A stretch of DNA of 64,000 bases from Pseudolabrys sp. (GTDB lineage: Bacteria > Pseudomonadota > Alphaproteobacteria > Rhizobiales > Xanthobacteraceae), in assembly GCA_026125895.1 (NCBI GenBank), contig JAHCKG010000008.1, forward strand, positions 90,798-154,797, in the 5' to 3' direction. Positions 43,236-51,761 of this stretch are shown in pieces. A model generated the notes under the pieces. The model saw only the letters and a program-made list of their open reading frames with translations, had not been told where the DNA came from and searched no databases. Each line of letters starts with the position of its first letter. Within the stretch, counting starts at the first letter, position 1. The translations under genes were made by a program, and so were the position numbers.

Positions 43236-43664
43236 ATGCCGACCACGCATTACGACGGACCGCTGCCGCTCTCCGACGCGAAGACGAAGCTCAAGCTCTC
43301 CAAGCCGCTCGAGGATGCCTCCTTCGATCGCGACGGGCCGCGTGCCTTCGTCGAATATCGCGATCTCGGTCTGTCCGAAGCGTCCGGCGGCAAGATCGGC
43401 GCCAGACACATCCGCGCCATCCGCCCGTTCGACAAGGAAACCGGCTGGCACTGGCACGACATGTCCGGCCACTTCGTCTACATCCTGAAGGGCTGGGTCA
43501 AATTTCGCTTCGAGGGCGTCGAAGACGAGGTCACGGTGAAAGCCGGCACCTGTCTGAGCCAGCCAGCGGGCGTGCCGCATAACGTGGTCGGGCAATCCGA
43601 CGATCTCGAACTGATCGAGATCAATCTGCCGGCCGATTACGCCACCATCGATCTTCCGCGCTGA
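43236..43664 (+). CDS. Cupin-domain protein
   Basis: 142 residues, a single double-stranded beta-helix. GWHWHDMSGHFVYILKGWVK gives the first cupin motif with its metal-binding His residues; QPAGVPHNVVGQSDDLELIE gives the second. Cupins of this size are small-molecule dioxygenases, isomerases or sensors. It converges directly on the REHIPER protein 2 gene (stops adjacent). No clear substrate. Confidence 0.8.
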   Translation: MPTTHYDGPLPLSDAKTKLKLSKPLEDASFDRDGPRAFVEYRDLGLSEASGGKIGARHIRAIRPFDKETGWHWHDMSGHFVYILKGWVKFRFEGVEDEVTVKAGTCLSQPAGVPHNVVGQSDDLELIEINLPADYATIDLPR

Positions 43665-44336
43665 TCAGGCGCGGACATCGGCGAGTGAAAACTCCAGCCG
43701 GTAAAGGCCCTTTTCCACCGCGCCGGTGCCGCCAAGCCGCGCCAGCTCGGCCGATAGCGCCTCGCCCGCAGCATCGACCGCGGCTGGCGACGAGCCTTCG
43801 ATCATGACGATCCAGTTCGGCACGTCGACCTGACGGCCTTTGCGCTCGGCGGTTTCGATGCCGCTCGCCGCGCTGTCGGCGATGCACAGATGCGTGCCGC
43901 TGATGCCTTTCATGGCGCCGATCTTATCGAGCGCGGCGACGATGCCCTGCTCCAGCCCGGCGCCGCGGTCCGCTTCCGCGTCGAAACGCACGGTCAGCAT
44001 CATGCCGCCGTCGCCGCTGCCGCGCGAATAACGCGTCGCACAGACGCCGCGCAGCGTATTGCGGAATTCGGCGGTCGCCTCCCTGGTCCAGGGCGTCGGG
44101 TTGTTGAGCCGTTCCAGATAGGCGGCGCCGGTCAGCACTGCCTGATCGGCGGCTTCATAGAGCGTGTAATAAGCCGGCGTGCCGTATTCGGCGACATAAC
44201 GGCGGCCGCGCAGGAAGCCTGGAATGCCGATGCGCTCCGGGATGTGTTCGCGGTTATGCCACTCGATGAAATTGTCCCGGCCTTGCGGCGTGATGTCGTT
44301 CCAGATCGCCACCACGGCGCTCCCAAGCAATGCCAT
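43665..44336 (-). CDS. REHIPER-family protein 2 (uncharacterised)
   Basis: 223 residues, the closest of the two relatives to the copy at 3958-4659: AIWNDITPQ, WHNREHIPER at 26-35, IPGFLRGRRYVAEYG and LERLNNPTPWTREATAEFR. No signal peptide. It is the last gene of the IclR-headed operon, 10 bp after the SDR gene. Conserved His and Arg residues suggest an active site; no function is known to me. The C-terminal half repeats a ferredoxin-like pattern, as in copy 1. Confidence 0.75.
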   Translation of the reverse strand: MALLGSAVVAIWNDITPQGRDNFIEWHNREHIPERIGIPGFLRGRRYVAEYGTPAYYTLYEAADQAVLTGAAYLERLNNPTPWTREATAEFRNTLRGVCATRYSRGSGDGGMMLTVRFDAEADRGAGLEQGIVAALDKIGAMKGISGTHLCIADSAASGIETAERKGRQVDVPNWIVMIEGSSPAAVDAAGEALSAELARLGGTGAVEKGLYRLEFSLADVRA

Positions 44337-44346
44337 TGTCGCTCCC

Positions 44347-45102
44347 TTAGTAAGTCGCGCGCCCGCCGGACAGATCGAACACCGCGCCGGTCGAAAAGCT
44401 GCATTCCGGCGAGCACAGCCAGGTCACCATCGCCGCGACTTCGGCCGGCTCGAGAAAGCGCTTCATCGGGATGCGCGAGAGAATGTCGGCCAGCCGCTCC
44501 TTCGGCGCGTCGATGCTCATGGCCGTGAGCGAGGCCGCGGGTGTAATGGCGTTGACCAGAATATTCGACGTCGCCAGCTCCTTGCCGAGGCTCTTGGTCA
44601 GCGCCACGACGCCGGCTTTCGCCGCGCTGTAGGCCGCTGCCTGCGCCATGCCTTCCTTGGCCTGGATCGACGCGACATTGACGATGCGACCGAATTGCGT
44701 CTCCGCCGCGCTCTCGATCATCAGCGGCACCAGTTCGCGGCAGACGTGGAAGACGCCCTTGAGATTGACGTCAATGATACGATTGAATTCGTCGAGCGGA
44801 ATATCCCAGGTCGGCCGCACGTCGCCGACGATGCCCGCATTGTTGATGAGTATGTCGAGCCGGCCGAAGCGGCGGCGCAGATCGGCGGCGGCAGCCGCGA
44901 TGCTGTCCGGGCTCGTCACGTCGGCCGCATGGGTCGCAAAGCGGGAGAGATCGGCGCGCGCCAGCGCGGCCTCCAGATCCCACAACACCACCGTGGCGCC
45001 GCAGGCCGCGAGCCGCTCGCGGATCGCCTGGCCGAAACCACCGGCGGCGCCCGTGAGAACGGCGATCTTGCCGGACAAATCGTAGGTCGCTGCGGGTTGC
45101 AT
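44347..45102 (-). CDS. Short-chain dehydrogenase/reductase
   Basis: 251 residues. The cofactor site TGAAGGFGQAI, NNAGIVG and the catalytic YSAAK (with upstream Ser in NVASIQ) mark a classical SDR. ATG 45102 is chosen; a TTG at 45126 overlapping the ABC ATPase stop would add eight residues. It would oxidise a hydroxyl or reduce a ketone of the imported compound, with REHIPER protein 2 acting next (inference from gene order). Confidence 0.85.
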   Translation of the reverse strand: MQPAATYDLSGKIAVLTGAAGGFGQAIRERLAACGATVVLWDLEAALARADLSRFATHAADVTSPDSIAAAAADLRRRFGRLDILINNAGIVGDVRPTWDIPLDEFNRIIDVNLKGVFHVCRELVPLMIESAAETQFGRIVNVASIQAKEGMAQAAAYSAAKAGVVALTKSLGKELATSNILVNAITPAASLTAMSIDAPKERLADILSRIPMKRFLEPAEVAAMVTWLCSPECSFSTGAVFDLSGGRATY

Positions 45103-45122
45103 GATTTGCCTTGCCTGCCCGG

Positions 45123-45905
45123 TCAATCGAACTTGTAGACGCCGAGCTTCTCGAACACCGAATAGATGCGCTTGGCGTAGGCGGCAAAGTCCGGATATTC
45201 GCCGAGATGCGCCGGGCGCGGGCGCGGCAGGTCGATCTTGATCTCATCGACGATACGGCCCGGGCTGCGCGACATCACGAAGACGCGGTCGCTCAGGCCG
45301 ATCGCCTCGTCGATGCTGTGGGTGATGAAGAGCACCGTCTTGCGCGTCTCCAGCCACAGCATTTCCAGATCGTGACGTATCTGCGTGCGGCTGATGGCGT
45401 CGAGCGCGCCGAACGGCTCGTCCATCAGCAGCATCGAGGGTTCATGCACCAGCGCCCGCGCGATCGATACGCGCTGGCGCATGCCGCCGGACAGTTGCCA
45501 CGGATAGCGATCTTCAGCACCGAGAAGGCCGAGGCGCGCGAACAGGTGTTCGGCGTGCTTGCGGCTTTCCGCGCGGTCGAGGCCGCGGATTTCCTGTTGC
45601 AGCAGCACGTTCTTCATCGCCGTGCGGAATTCGAGCAGCAAGTGGTCCTGGAAGACGATGCCGACCTCGGTGATCGGCTTGGTCAAGGGTTGGCTGTCGA
45701 TCGCGATCGAGCCGGAGCTCGGCGGCTCGAGCCCGGCGACCAGCAGCATGGTCGTACTCTTGCCGCAGCCGGACGGGCCGATGAGGCTCACGAATTCGCC
45801 CGGCTTGATGTCGAGATCAATCGGGCCAAGCGCATGGAAGGCGCCCTCCCCGCCGCCGTAGGACTTGGTGAGGCCGCGCGCATTGATGGAAGCACCGATA
45901 CTCAT
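45123..45905 (-). CDS. NitT/TauT-family ABC ATP-binding protein
   Basis: 260 residues with GPSGCGKST, VFQDHLLLEFR, LSGGMRQRV, LLMDEPFGALD and FITHSIDEA. ATG 45905 overlaps the permease stop (ATGA at 45902-45905) and is preferred over an in-frame ATG at 45920. The sequence is clearly similar to the ATPase at 9519-10382, including the RPRP...LGE C-terminal segment. It serves the permeases at 45902 and 47853. Confidence 0.9.
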   Translation of the reverse strand: MSIGASINARGLTKSYGGGEGAFHALGPIDLDIKPGEFVSLIGPSGCGKSTTMLLVAGLEPPSSGSIAIDSQPLTKPITEVGIVFQDHLLLEFRTAMKNVLLQQEIRGLDRAESRKHAEHLFARLGLLGAEDRYPWQLSGGMRQRVSIARALVHEPSMLLMDEPFGALDAISRTQIRHDLEMLWLETRKTVLFITHSIDEAIGLSDRVFVMSRSPGRIVDEIKIDLPRPRPAHLGEYPDFAAYAKRIYSVFEKLGVYKFD

Positions 45906-46714
45906 CGTGGACGTATCCATGGCATCATGATCCGCTCGGATGTCCCGAGCAGGATGTTGAAGAGCAACGCGACGATGGCGACGGCGACCAGGCCGCAAAA
46001 CAAAAGTTCCATGTTCATAAAGCTCGACGCCCGCATGATCATGAAACCGAGCCCGGCGCTGGAGCCGATGAACTCGGCGATGATGACGCCCTCGACGGCC
46101 TTGACGATGCCGATGCGCATGCCGGCGAAGATGTAACTCATCGACGCCGGCAGGCGGACATAGCGGAAGGCCTGCCAAGGCGTCGCGCCCATAGAGCGCG
46201 TGAGGTAGTTGAGCCGTGGATCGGCGATCCGGAAGCCGTGCATGCTGTCCACCAGCACGGGAAAGAAGCACATCAGGAACACGACCAGCACCGAGACCAG
46301 CGGGCTGACGCCGAACCAGATGATCAGGATCGGACCGATCACCGTCTTAGGCATGATGTTCAGGAAGACGATGACCGGGTAGAGCCCGCGCTCCAGCGCG
46401 CCGATCGACACCATCAGCAGCGCCAGCGGCACCGCGATCACGACGCCAAGGCCGAACCCGGCGGCAAGCGTCACCGACGTCGCGAGCGCGTTGCTCAGGA
46501 TTTCCCGGTAATCGACGAGAAAACGTCCAAGAAAGTCCGACGGCTTCGGCACCAGCCAGACCGGCACGTCGAACAGGCGCAGCAGTCCCTCCCACAGCGC
46601 GAGGAAGATGACGACGGACAGCACCGAATTGAGGATCGTCCACAGCCAGCCGGCGCGGATGAGCTTCTCAGCACGTGTTGGCGGCGGCGCGGCCGCAGCG
46701 GGTTGCTCGGACAT
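45902..46714 (-). CDS. NitT/TauT-family ABC permease
   Basis: 270 residues, about six membrane segments, EAA loop TRSMGATPWQAFRYVRLPAS. The N-terminus before the first segment is short and Ala/Pro-rich. It is one of two different permease genes in this operon (the other at 47853), so the channel may be a heterodimer. Confidence 0.87.
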   Translation of the reverse strand: MSEQPAAAAPPPTRAEKLIRAGWLWTILNSVLSVVIFLALWEGLLRLFDVPVWLVPKPSDFLGRFLVDYREILSNALATSVTLAAGFGLGVVIAVPLALLMVSIGALERGLYPVIVFLNIMPKTVIGPILIIWFGVSPLVSVLVVFLMCFFPVLVDSMHGFRIADPRLNYLTRSMGATPWQAFRYVRLPASMSYIFAGMRIGIVKAVEGVIIAEFIGSSAGLGFMIMRASSFMNMELLFCGLVAVAIVALLFNILLGTSERIMMPWIRPR

Positions 46715-46799
46715 GGTTGGCCTGTGACAACGGGGGCAAACGCGGTGCCCGCCTCCGCGGCCGCCCGAACATGGGTGCCGCGAAGGCGAAGCAGCGCGA

Positions 46800-47801
46800 T
46801 TACGGGCAGAGGAACGGCTTCTCGGGCAGCAGATCGTTGGTGTAGTAGCTCGCGATCGGCTGCGTGGTCGGGAAGTTCATGGCGCTGGTCATGACCTTGT
46901 AGGTCTCCTCCCAGCCTTTGGCGTCGGTCACGCCGATCTTGTCGCCTTTGCCGCCGGGGCACACCGACTCGAAGGAGAACGGCGCGCTGGTCATCAGCGC
47001 TTCCGGCGTCTTGTCCGATTCCGGGAAGACCTGCTTCATCGCGGCGACCGCCGCCTTCGGGTCCTTCATCGCCTCTTCCCAACCCTTGAGCGACGCGCGC
47101 AGGAAACGCTTGTAGAGATAGGGGTTGGCCTTGATCTTGTCCTCGCGGGCGATGAGGCTGAGGCTGATCAACGGCACGCCGTGATCGTAGAAATAGAAGT
47201 GCCCCGCCTTGATGTTCTGCGCGGCGAGCGGCACGGCGATGTTCTCGGGCGTCTCGGCGACCGCATCGACATTGCCCGAGGTCAGCAAGCCGATGCTGGC
47301 ATTCTGCGCGGCGGAAACGATCGTGACGTCCTTTTCGCTCAGGCCGTTGGCCTTGAGGAACAGGGGCACCAGCGGCACCATCGCACTGCCCGGCGGCACC
47401 GACAGCTTCTTGCCGGCGAGATCCTTCGGCGTCTTGATGCCCGACTTTTCCAGGAAGTTGATGCCGAACTGGCCGGCCTTCCACACCGTCGAGATGATCT
47501 TGATCGGCGCGCCCTTGGCAGCGACGCCGAGCGCGGCGCCGGCGTCGGCATAGCCGAGCTCGGCTTGCCCGGTCGCCACCAGTTGCGCGGCGACGCCGGA
47601 GCCGCGGCCTTCCTGGAGCGTCACGTCGAGGCCCTCGGCCTCGTAGAAGCCTTTCGTCTTGGCGAGCGCGAAACCGAGATGAGCCGAGTCGGCGCGCCAA
47701 TTCATCGTCATCGTGATCTTGTCGGCGGCGCCAGCTTGCGACGCTGCAAACAACGCGAACGCCGAAACGGCGACCGCGAGCAGAGTTTTCCGATGTTGCA
47801 T
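46800..47801 (-). CDS. NitT/TauT-family ABC substrate-binding protein
   Basis: 333 residues; signal peptide about 1-25 (AVSAFALFAASQAGAA-DK), then ITMTMNWRADSAHLGFALAK and TKGFYEAEGLDVTLQEGRGS, the SsuA/THI5-like N-terminus. It is periplasmic. It lies between the two permease genes. The ligand is unknown; the MNWRADSAH start resembles thiamine-precursor/aromatic-acid binders of this family. Confidence 0.87.
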   Translation of the reverse strand: MQHRKTLLAVAVSAFALFAASQAGAADKITMTMNWRADSAHLGFALAKTKGFYEAEGLDVTLQEGRGSGVAAQLVATGQAELGYADAGAALGVAAKGAPIKIISTVWKAGQFGINFLEKSGIKTPKDLAGKKLSVPPGSAMVPLVPLFLKANGLSEKDVTIVSAAQNASIGLLTSGNVDAVAETPENIAVPLAAQNIKAGHFYFYDHGVPLISLSLIAREDKIKANPYLYKRFLRASLKGWEEAMKDPKAAVAAMKQVFPESDKTPEALMTSAPFSFESVCPGGKGDKIGVTDAKGWEETYKVMTSAMNFPTTQPIASYYTNDLLPEKPFLCP

Positions 47802-47852
47802 TGTTACCTCCCTATGTTTTCAAGTTTTAATCTTGGCCGTCAGACGAACCGT

Positions 47853-48632
47853 TCAATGCCGTCGCCAGGGGATGGCGACCCGCTCGATGAGCACGATGGC
47901 GTAGCTCAGGAAGACGCCAATCATGGAGGCGACCACCAAGGTCGCGAAGATCAGCGCGGTGTCGTGCGAATCCATGGCGCGCAGCACGACGTAGCCCAGC
48001 CCGTTATTGGAGTTGAGCCACTCGACGACGATGACCACGGTCACGGCGACGACGATCGTGATCTTGAAGCCGGAGAAGATGCTGGGCGCCGCCGACGGCA
48101 ACTGAATCTTCCAGAAGGTCTGCCAGCGCGAGGCGCCCGTGGACCGGCTCAGGTAATAGAGCCGCGGATCGACCGACTTGAAGCCGGCGACGCTGTCCAC
48201 CAGTACCGGAAAGAACGTGATCAGCGCGGTCAGCAGGATTTTCGGAAACGTCGAATAGCCGAACCAGACCAGCATCAACGGCGCCAGCGTGATCTTCGGC
48301 ATGCCCTGGATGAAGACGAACAACGGATAGAGCAGTTGCTCGAAGATGCGGACATTCGCGATCAGATAACCGAGGATGACGCCGGGGATGGCGCCGGCGA
48401 TGAAGCCGTAGATCACCAGTCGGGTGGTAATGAGCCCCTCGTACAGCAGCCGCTGGTGGTCGGTGGCGATGCGGTACAGAAAATCCGATGGCGCCGGCAG
48501 CACGAACAGCGGCACGTCGAGTGCGCGCACGATGATCTGCCACAGCAGCAGCAGGCCGGCGAACCAAAGCGCCGGTTCGGCGATCCGGACCGCGATCCGG
48601 TAGGCGTTCCTGGCGGCCGGCGCGTCGCTCAT
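47853..48632 (-). CDS. NitT/TauT-family ABC permease (second of the operon)
   Basis: 259 residues, six membrane segments, EAA loop SRSTGASRWQTFWKIQLPSA. ATG 48632 overlaps the IclR stop (ATGA at 48629-48632); the longer open frame upstream is inside iclR. It differs strongly from the permease at 45902. Confidence 0.87.
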   Translation of the reverse strand: MSDAPAARNAYRIAVRIAEPALWFAGLLLLWQIIVRALDVPLFVLPAPSDFLYRIATDHQRLLYEGLITTRLVIYGFIAGAIPGVILGYLIANVRIFEQLLYPLFVFIQGMPKITLAPLMLVWFGYSTFPKILLTALITFFPVLVDSVAGFKSVDPRLYYLSRSTGASRWQTFWKIQLPSAAPSIFSGFKITIVVAVTVVIVVEWLNSNNGLGYVVLRAMDSHDTALIFATLVVASMIGVFLSYAIVLIERVAIPWRRH

Positions 48633-49462
48633 GCGGTCACCATCGGCCGGCCTTGCAAGCCGCTGCTGCGCGCCCCGCCCCGCTGGCGGATCCGGGTTTG
48701 CCACACGGAAGCGACCTCGTCGGCGGTGGCTTGCAGTTCGCGGCTGAGATCGTCGTAACGATCGGGCGTAATGCGCATCAGCGGACCGGCGATGCTGATG
48801 GTGCCGACAACCGCGGCGCCGGGCGCGGTGTCGGCGCGGAACGGCACGGCGATGGCCGCCGTGCCGGGCTCCGCTTCATCGACGGCGATGGCGTAACCGC
48901 GCGCGCGCGTCTCATTGAGATGCCGGCGCAGTTCGTCGACTTCGCCGACCGCCCGCGGCCCTAGCGTGCGGTGCGCGCCGAAGCCGCGCGCGCAGACGAT
49001 GCGGAGCGCTTCGTTTTCCGGCAGCGTCGATAGCCACGCCTTGCCGTTGGCCGTGGCGTGCAGGACGATTTCCTGTCCCATGTCCGGATCGTAGCGCAGG
49101 CCGGTAGTGGCACCCTGGGCGCGGGCTACCCAGACGAGGTCTTCGTGTTCGACGATGGCGAGCCGGCAATATTCGCGCGTGCGGCGCGCCAGCCGGTCGA
49201 GGATTTCCTGGACGATATCAGGGACGGCCCGGACATCGAGATTTCGGAAAGCGAGCGTGCTCAGGCGCAGCGACAGGGCATAGTTCTGGCTGGCCTCGGC
49301 CTGCACCACCCAGCCGGCCTTGACCAGGGTCGTCAATATGCGGTGGACGGCGCTGCCCGGCATGCCAAGCTTGCTGGCGAGCACGGAGAGTTCCACCGGT
49401 TCGGCCTCTCCGGCCAGAACTTCGATGAGTTGCAGACAGCGCTCGATGGCAACGACGGACAT
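48629..49462 (-). CDS. IclR-family transcriptional regulator
   Basis: 277 residues: an N-terminal winged helix (VELSVLASKLGMPGSAVHRI) and a C-terminal effector domain with VWVARAQGATTGL, LHATANGKAWLSTLP and the family-typical GYAIAVDEAEPGTAAIAVPF. ATG 49462 is chosen, with GGAAG 7 bp upstream. A start at 49495 would place the operator inside the gene. As first gene of the operon it probably regulates itself and all six downstream genes. Confidence 0.9.
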   Translation of the reverse strand: MSVVAIERCLQLIEVLAGEAEPVELSVLASKLGMPGSAVHRILTTLVKAGWVVQAEASQNYALSLRLSTLAFRNLDVRAVPDIVQEILDRLARRTREYCRLAIVEHEDLVWVARAQGATTGLRYDPDMGQEIVLHATANGKAWLSTLPENEALRIVCARGFGAHRTLGPRAVGEVDELRRHLNETRARGYAIAVDEAEPGTAAIAVPFRADTAPGAAVVGTISIAGPLMRITPDRYDDLSRELQATADEVASVWQTRIRQRGGARSSGLQGRPMVTA

Positions 49463-49475
49463 AGCCACGCTTCCG

Positions 49476-49498
49476 AATTTGGAAAATCTTTCCAAATT
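49476..49498. promoter_or_regulatory. IclR-type operator
   Basis: AATTTGGAAA-ATC-TTTCCAAATT: a perfect 10-bp inverted repeat with a 3-nt spacer and the TGGAAA/TTTCCA core known for IclR-family sites. It ends 14 bp before the iclR start. Confidence 0.8.
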
Positions 49499-49814
49499 GG
49501 AATTTGCTTGTCAACATGTATGAACTGGCGGCGATTCCAACGGGATGAGCCTATGACGGCGACGCGGCCGGCATCAATTTGACTGATGAAGGTGCGCGCC
49601 GTCTCGCAGGGCCGGATCGCGCGTGCTCAGCATCCGGTCGGCGCAGCGCAACGCCGTGACCGCCGCCTCCACCGGCTGCCCGACCGGCTCGCTCGACGCG
49701 GCGATCGATCGCACGCTGGTGATCGCCAGGAACAACGCCGTCTTAAACACGGCGGCCGGTGCGAATTCCGACTCCGCGACCGGTCGAATTGCATTTTGCT
49801 CGTAACAACCACCA
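49499..49814. other. Intergenic region between iclR and the TIMP-like gene
   Basis: About 316 bp. It contains the upstream part of the iclR promoter and short frames on both strands with no domain, ribosome site or family I can name. I see nothing certain in it. Confidence 0.5.
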
Positions 49815-51071
49815 CTAGAAGCCGCAGGCCCGCTCGAAGCGGGAGAGCATGGCAACAGCTCCGCGCATTTGAATTTCAAGCGCTTGGTCTCGTGCAACGA
49901 GCGTCACTTCCCCGCCTTTGCGCAACTGCTCCAAGAGATTCTGCGGTTTTGTAAGGCGTGCGACGACAAACCCGGCAACGTCGCCGTCGCCGAACAGTTG
50001 GATCCGGGCGGATGCGGAATATTCCTGTCCGTCAGCGCGGATCTTGAACGGCACGGCCTGACCATTCTTTGCGCCACGCGGCAGCGCGGTCGACCTCACA
50101 ACGAGGGTCTGGCGGCCCGGTTCGCAACTCAGGTCGGCCAGCAACCAGCCGGTCGCTGGTTTGCCAAACGTCAGGAACGGTGCGGCGCCGTCTTGCTGCG
50201 GGCGGAATATCCACAGCATCTGCTGGTCGTCGTCCTGGCCATACTGCCACCCGCTGCGCTGCTCGCAGTCCTTGCCGATTCTTTCGAAAGCATCGACCGC
50301 GTCCGCTCCTGCGGGAAAAGCCTTGTCGTCGATAGCGAGCCTCAATTTGCCATCCGCACGGTCGATGAGTCCGGCGGCGAGAGCATCGGCCGGGCGGTCA
50401 GCAGGAAAAGCCCATATGCCGTCGCTGGTTTCGACCAGCAAGGTCCGCGCCCCTGACGGTTCGATGGCCAGTTCCGGCCGTTTGCCGACGCCGCACGCGA
50501 GCGCGACCACGTAGCGCTTGCCGTCGATGACGCCGATGCCGAAGGCCGCCAGCCGGCCGTCCGGCAGTGTCGAAACGTGCCAGCCTTCCGGACCGCTCGC
50601 CTGTGCGGCAGCAGTTTTGAGATCGCCGGCCGGGGCTGCCGGCGCGTTCAACCTGCGCATCTCCGCGAGCAGCGCATCGCGCAAGCCGACATGCGGCAGG
50701 AACATCCAGGTCGAGCAGAGCGTCGTGGACAGCCCGGCCGCGCCCTGCTGCGCCGCGACCGTGAAGCTCTGCCCCTTTGCGAACTGCACGCCGCAGGACG
50801 CCGACGGCCCGTTCGGATGCCGCACAACGACGGTGGCATTGGCCGCGACGCCCTTGAATCCTTCGGTCACTTCAAACGTGGTGGCTGAGACATGGGGCTC
50901 GATCGCGACGCTGTTCCGCACGATGCCGGTAAACACCATCTGATGCTGCGACAGGATCCCCGCGGCGGTTGGGTTGCGTTCGCAGGAGCAAGCAAAGGCG
51001 CTGCTCGTGACCGCCGCCAGTGCGGCTACCGAGAACGCAACGACCTTAAGAGCGGCAAAAGCCAAATGCAT
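49815..51071 (-). CDS. Secreted protein with TIMP/NTR-like N-terminal domain
   Basis: 418 residues. A signal peptide (1-27, ending SSAFA) leaves a mature N-terminus Cys28-Ser-Cys30 followed by ERNPTAAGILSQHQMVFTGI. The free N-terminal CxC with a following beta-barrel pattern is the hallmark of tissue-inhibitor-of-metalloproteinase (NTR, OB-fold) domains. The remaining 280 residues have no family that I recognise (DGRLAAFGIGVIDGKRYVVA; C-terminal EIQMRGAVAMLSRFERACGF). Probably periplasmic or extracellular. It is followed by no gene within 350 bp; two other secreted proteins precede it on the same strand. Confidence 0.7.
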   Translation of the reverse strand: MHLAFAALKVVAFSVAALAAVTSSAFACSCERNPTAAGILSQHQMVFTGIVRNSVAIEPHVSATTFEVTEGFKGVAANATVVVRHPNGPSASCGVQFAKGQSFTVAAQQGAAGLSTTLCSTWMFLPHVGLRDALLAEMRRLNAPAAPAGDLKTAAAQASGPEGWHVSTLPDGRLAAFGIGVIDGKRYVVALACGVGKRPELAIEPSGARTLLVETSDGIWAFPADRPADALAAGLIDRADGKLRLAIDDKAFPAGADAVDAFERIGKDCEQRSGWQYGQDDDQQMLWIFRPQQDGAAPFLTFGKPATGWLLADLSCEPGRQTLVVRSTALPRGAKNGQAVPFKIRADGQEYSASARIQLFGDGDVAGFVVARLTKPQNLLEQLRKGGEVTLVARDQALEIQMRGAVAMLSRFERACGF

Positions 51072-51086
51072 GGTCGATACCTTCTT

Positions 51087-51716
51087 CTATCTCTGAACAT
51101 GCCGTTTTGCGCAGGCCAGCAGCGCGGATGCCGTTCCCGCATTGAAATTATAGATGGCGATCACGTCAACGTTCTTGGGTTGCGCCTGGGATTGTACGAC
51201 AACAAACTCGCGGCGGGCACGCACGACCATATCGAGGAATGTTTTGGTATCGCCTTTGGCGACCACGACAAATCCACCCCCGTAGCCGGTTTCGATGTTC
51301 GGTACATACTCAATCATGCCATCGTAAATCGAAAATGCCTCGTATTCGCCGGTGGATTTCAGATCGCCGTCGACCAGCTTGGTCAATTCCTTGCCGGCAA
51401 AAACCTTCATGGGCGGCTGTGGAATTGAGGCAGCGTCCAGCGGGCCATCGCCGCTCGCTATGCGGATGAACGCACCGAAGGCGCCGATACCGATATCCAA
51501 CTTATGGCTGCTGCCCTCCTCGCGAAAGTAACAGACCGGCGCACCCTTGGCGGAGACGGCAACATCGACATGCTGCGCTTGATCGAACGTCGACTTTTTC
51601 TTCAGTTCGCCAACCGGATCCATGCCTGATTGCGCGCATGCCGGGCCGATTGCAGCCATCGACAACGCGATCGACACAGCGAGCATGACCGATCGAAATT
51701 CCATCACTCTCGACAT
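51087..51716 (-). CDS. Secreted protein of unknown function
   Basis: About 209 residues from ATG 51716 (GGGGA 8 bp upstream; ATG 51704 also possible). Signal peptide with cleavage at about GPACA-QS. The mature part shows GAPVCYFREEGSSHKLDIGI and GYGGGFVVVAKGDTKTFLDM, with a Cys near the C-terminus (ALLACAKRH). It lies 15 bp upstream of the TIMP-like gene, so the two are probably one operon. No function can be named. Confidence 0.6.
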   Translation of the reverse strand: MSRVMEFRSVMLAVSIALSMAAIGPACAQSGMDPVGELKKKSTFDQAQHVDVAVSAKGAPVCYFREEGSSHKLDIGIGAFGAFIRIASGDGPLDAASIPQPPMKVFAGKELTKLVDGDLKSTGEYEAFSIYDGMIEYVPNIETGYGGGFVVVAKGDTKTFLDMVVRARREFVVVQSQAQPKNVDVIAIYNFNAGTASALLACAKRHVQR

Positions 51717-51761
51717 GGTGCACATCCCCGCTAAGGCCCCACTGCGCAAGACGTCGATTGT

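Noticed and set aside
45123-46271. A 382-residue form of the NitT/TauT ATPase
   Set aside because: The extra N-terminal part is antiframe sequence of the permease gene; ATG 45905 has an ATGA overlap and aligns with other ATPases.
47181-48758. 525-residue open frame on the plus strand
   Set aside because: Antisense to a binding protein and a permease; low-complexity charged composition.
49574-49897. Minus-strand frame downstream of the TIMP-like gene
   Set aside because: It overlaps the end of that gene in another frame, has no ribosome site and no recognisable family; too weak to call.
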